Source: Lichenicoccus sp963693035
GTDB lineage: Bacteria > Pseudomonadota > Alphaproteobacteria > Acetobacterales > Acetobacteraceae
Direction: 5' to 3'
Length of the DNA: 64,000 nt
NCBI GenBank assembly: GCA_963693035.2
Contig: CAXMMQ010000004.1
Span: 62,001-126,000, forward strand
Part shown: positions 61,521 through 64,000 of the stretch, piece by piece
Position numbering within the stretch: the first letter of the stretch is position 1
Layout of the letters: each line of letters begins with the position of its first letter
Program-made: the position numbers and the translations under genes
Notes under the pieces: model-generated
Database searches by the model: none
Told to the model about the DNA's origin: nothing
The model's input: only the letters and a program-made list of their open reading frames with translations

Positions 61521-63485
61521 ATGTCGCAGTTCGACCGCCTCTTTTCGCCGATCCGCATTGGCAACACTGAGATCAGGAACCGGATCACGCTGACCGGTCA
61601 CGGGACCGGCATGGGCCATGACCATCGGCCTGACCAACGGATGATCGCCTATTATGAGCAGCGCGCCCGCGGCGAGGTCGGGCTGATCATGTTCGGCTCG
61701 CAGCAGGTGCATCCCTCCTCGCCAGGCATAACCGGATTGCTCTGCAACTTCGACGACAGCATCATCCCCGGCTTGCGCGCTGTCGGAGATGCCGTGCACC
61801 GGCATGGTGGCAAGATCTTCGGCTACCTGTCGCATATGGGCCTCGCCGCCAGCGCCCGCCCGATCGCGCTGTGGTCGGCTTCCAACGGCTACGAGCAGAA
61901 ATACGGCGAGGTCGCCCATGCGATGACCGTGGGCGAGATCGAGGAGGTCACGCGGGCCTTTGCCAACGCTGCCCTGCGTTGCCTGGAGGCTGGGCTCGAC
62001 GGGCTGCAGATCCATTGCGGCCACGGGCTGCTGCTGCAGCAATTCCTGTCGCCGCTGACCAACCGCCGGATTGACCAGTATGGCGGGTCGGAAGCGAACC
62101 GCATCCGCTTCCCGGCCCAGGTGCTGGCGGCGGTCCGTCGCGCAGTCGGCGACGCGGTGCCGCTCGGTATTCGCTGCTCCGGCGCCGAGCTCGTCGAAGG
62201 TGGCCTGACCGGCGAGGACATGGCCCGGATCGTGCCGAGGCTGGTGCAGGCCGGCCGCCTCGACTATGTCGATGTCAGCGCCGGTTCGGACGGCGATCTT
62301 GTCAGCAACATGCTGCATGAACCGCCGATGGGACTACCCTCTGCGCCCTTCGCCGGATTGGCCCATCTGATCCGCCAGCAGGTCGACGTGCCGATCATCC
62401 ACGGTACGCGTATCGAGACGCCCGAGGCGGCAGAACAGCTTCTCGCGCGCGGCGACGCCGACATGGCCGGAATGTGCCGGGCCTTGATTGCCGATCCGCT
62501 GCTGCCGGTGAAGGCACGCCTGGGCCGCAGGCGCGAGATCATCCCCTGCATCGCCTGTGAGCAGGCCTGCCTCGGGCGCCTGCATCGCGGCACCCATATC
62601 AGCTGCATCGGCAACCCGGTGACCGGCCGTGAGCAGCTGCATTGCGTGCCAACGCCCGCTTCGCCGCAACGACGGGTCGTCATTGTCGGCGGCGGTCCGG
62701 CGGGCATGGAGGCGGCCCTGCAGGCGGCAGGGCGCGGTCATGAAGTGCATCTGGCGGAAACGGACATGGAACTCGGCGGTCGGCTGCGGCTGGCGGGACG
62801 CGCGGCGGGACGCGAGGAATGGCGCAAGCTGATCGACCACAAGATCGACGCGGTCGCGCAAGCGGGCATACGGCTTCATCTCGGACGGGCGATGCAGCCT
62901 GACGACATCCGCGCGCTCGCACCCGACGCACTCATCATTGCGACCGGCGCCTCCTTTGCTTCGGGTGAGGGGATCGTCGCATCTCTGCCCGGCAGCGCGG
63001 AGGCGCCGATCCTCTCCGTCGACGAGGCGATGGAATGTCCGGAACGTGTCGGACAGCGCGTGCTTGTCGTGGATTATCTCGACCGTCAGCCTGCCATCGT
63101 GGCGGCGATCATGCTGGCGCAAGGCGAAGGGCGCAGCGTCAAGCTGGTGACACCTTCGCTGCAGGTGGGTCTGAAGCTCGAGCTGCAGAACCTCACCGAG
63201 TTCTACCGGCGCGCCTACGCCGCGGCACTCGCAATGACCCCGCTGTGCCAGCCGACCGCCTTCGAGATGGGCCATGTGCGCATGCGCAACCCGATCGGCG
63301 GCCAGAGCTGGATGGAAGGCCCGTTCGACAGCATCGTGATTGCCGGGCCGGGCCGGCCGCGCGGTGAACTCGCCGATCTCATGTCGCAGGACGCATGGCC
63401 CGTCCACGTCATCGGGGACGCCTACGCGCCACGCGATGCCGAGGCCGCCATCCTCGAAGGTTTCGAGATCGGCCGGCGCATCTGA
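61521..63485 (+). CDS. FMN/FAD/4Fe-4S oxidoreductase (TMADH/2,4-dienoyl-CoA reductase/StcD type)
   Basis: 654 residues with two parts. Residues about 1-340 form an OYE-like FMN barrel (RNRITLTGHGTGMG, GLQIHCGHGLLLQQF, QYGGSEANR). The iron-sulfur site is CIACEQACLGRLHRGTHISC (four Cys). From about 385 an FAD/NAD module begins with VVIVGGGPAGMEAALQAAGR. The architecture is shared by trimethylamine dehydrogenase, 2,4-dienoyl-CoA reductase and the N-methylproline demethylase StcD. C=C reduction or N-demethylation of the imported compound are both plausible. Confidence 0.88.
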   Translation: MSQFDRLFSPIRIGNTEIRNRITLTGHGTGMGHDHRPDQRMIAYYEQRARGEVGLIMFGSQQVHPSSPGITGLLCNFDDSIIPGLRAVGDAVHRHGGKIFGYLSHMGLAASARPIALWSASNGYEQKYGEVAHAMTVGEIEEVTRAFANAALRCLEAGLDGLQIHCGHGLLLQQFLSPLTNRRIDQYGGSEANRIRFPAQVLAAVRRAVGDAVPLGIRCSGAELVEGGLTGEDMARIVPRLVQAGRLDYVDVSAGSDGDLVSNMLHEPPMGLPSAPFAGLAHLIRQQVDVPIIHGTRIETPEAAEQLLARGDADMAGMCRALIADPLLPVKARLGRRREIIPCIACEQACLGRLHRGTHISCIGNPVTGREQLHCVPTPASPQRRVVIVGGGPAGMEAALQAAGRGHEVHLAETDMELGGRLRLAGRAAGREEWRKLIDHKIDAVAQAGIRLHLGRAMQPDDIRALAPDALIIATGASFASGEGIVASLPGSAEAPILSVDEAMECPERVGQRVLVVDYLDRQPAIVAAIMLAQGEGRSVKLVTPSLQVGLKLELQNLTEFYRRAYAAALAMTPLCQPTAFEMGHVRMRNPIGGQSWMEGPFDSIVIAGPGRPRGELADLMSQDAWPVHVIGDAYAPRDAEAAILEGFEIGRRI

Positions 63486-63514
63486 TCCCTCATAACAGCA
63501 GGAGACAAGAGACC

Positions 63515-63880
63515 ATGGGCGACAAGATCATGTGGAGCCGTCAGGAAGAGGTCGAGAAGGCCTGGGTGCATGAGGGACAGGAATACAGTCACCGTCTGAT
63601 CACCAAGCGCAATCAAGGCTGTTCGTTCTCGTTCCACATCACGACCTACATTGCGCATTTCGACACCATCGTTGAAGGCGACGGCGTCCATGAGGTGGTG
63701 CTGTACTGCATGCATGGTTGGTCGCAGCAGATCGACCTGTCGGACCAGCGTGAACGCCTCTTCAAGCCGGGCGATGCGATGTATCTGCCCGTCAACTATC
63801 GTTACCGCCACATCGTCGGCGCGGGCGGCCTGGTCGTTGCGGTCTCGTGCACGCCTTCGCGAGAGCCTCTCGAAGTCTGA
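63515..63880 (+). CDS. EctC-like cupin
   Basis: 121 residues. CSFSFHITTYIAHF, then HEVVLYCMHGWSQQI, LFKPGDAMYLP and VVAVSCTPS parallel the strands of ectoine synthase (EctC), a cupin that cyclises N-acetyl-diaminobutyrate. No ectA or ectB is nearby, so it may act as a cyclase/hydrolase or binding protein on the module's cyclic substrate. AGGAGA precedes ATG 63515. It follows the oxidoreductase by 29 nt. Confidence 0.75.
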   Translation: MGDKIMWSRQEEVEKAWVHEGQEYSHRLITKRNQGCSFSFHITTYIAHFDTIVEGDGVHEVVLYCMHGWSQQIDLSDQRERLFKPGDAMYLPVNYRYRHIVGAGGLVVAVSCTPSREPLEV

Positions 63881-63890
63881 GGATCAACAC

Positions 63891-64000
63891 ATGATTTTTC
63901 CTGATCCGCCTGTTAAACAGTCGTCTGCACAAAGCTTTTGCAGCATGTGCCTGCGCCTGAGGCGACAGCCGCACGAGCGACCGAAAAAGCCTCGAGAGCC
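63891..64000 (+). CDS. Possible gene start, runs out of the window
   Basis: ATG 63891, with GAGGA 8 nt upstream formed by the cupin's stop region, opens a frame to the window end (MIFPDPPVKQSSAQSF...). Only 36 codons are visible, the last part rich in Arg/Lys, so this may be chance. It would extend the operon. Confidence 0.25.
   Translation, partial: MIFPDPPVKQSSAQSFCSMCLRLRRQPHERPKKPRE

Overview
The window is 64 kb of GC-rich chromosome from an alphaproteobacterium. Several genes point there: DUF1489 and DUF3576 proteins, the order DUF3576 lipoprotein-leuS-lptE-holA, and a group I intron in tRNA-Arg(CCT), an arrangement known from Agrobacterium. The mix of polyol/sugar-acid catabolism with OxyR, KatA and KatG would suit Rhodospirillales/Acetobacteraceae, but that is inference; no rRNA or other definitive marker is present.

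Layout. 1-6.2 kb: housekeeping genes (kup 3' end, hemW, a secreted nucleoside-hydrolase-like protein, an SDR, DUF1489, a lytic transglycosylase with a SPOR domain). 6.2-16.9 kb: a LacI-regulated catabolic cluster with an LsrACDB/Rha-like ABC importer followed by the tetronate pathway enzymes (aldolase OtnC, dehydrogenase LtnD, isomerase OtnI, kinase OtnK). Two nearly identical LacI-type operators tie the two halves together. 16.9-22.8 kb: a mazEF-type toxin-antitoxin pair, an acetyltransferase, an old yellow enzyme, an MFS exporter and a large SARP-like regulator. 23-28.3 kb: the leuS-lptE-holA block, then an intron-containing tRNA-Arg. 28.3-34.9 kb: small hypothetical genes, ada, two paralogous one-helix membrane proteins, an SDR and a polyol dehydrogenase. 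34.9-43.8 kb: oxidative-stress genes, namely a katA-hemH operon with an OxyR-type palindrome upstream, oxyR, a frameshifted bile-acid-symporter gene, a LysR regulator divergent from an alcohol dehydrogenase, and katG.

43.9-49.1 kb is a pseudogene field holding remnants of a CBS-domain protein, cydD, cydB, a SulP transporter and a sulfate-binding protein, together with an apparently intact 38-codon cydX and one intact flavin monooxygenase gene. At 49.6-51.1 kb an IS3-family element abuts a truncated DMT transporter gene. Beyond it, after an AT-richer stretch, lies a compact catabolic module (51.4-63.9 kb) made of two divergent gene sets: SDR, DapA-type aldolase, GntR regulator, amino-acid oxidase-like flavoprotein and polar amino acid ABC ATPase on one strand; DUF2817 hydrolase, Asp/Glu/hydantoin racemase, hydantoinase-like amidohydrolase, binding protein, two permeases, an FMN/4Fe-4S oxidoreductase and an ectoine-synthase-like cupin on the other. 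The ABC transporter is split between the two strands, so the sets must work together. The enzymes fit breakdown of a cyclic amide, ureide or amidine amino-acid derivative, but I recognise no described pathway with this gene content. This module is the best candidate for undescribed biology here, followed by the tRNA intron, the two-site LacI regulon and the katA-hemH arrangement.
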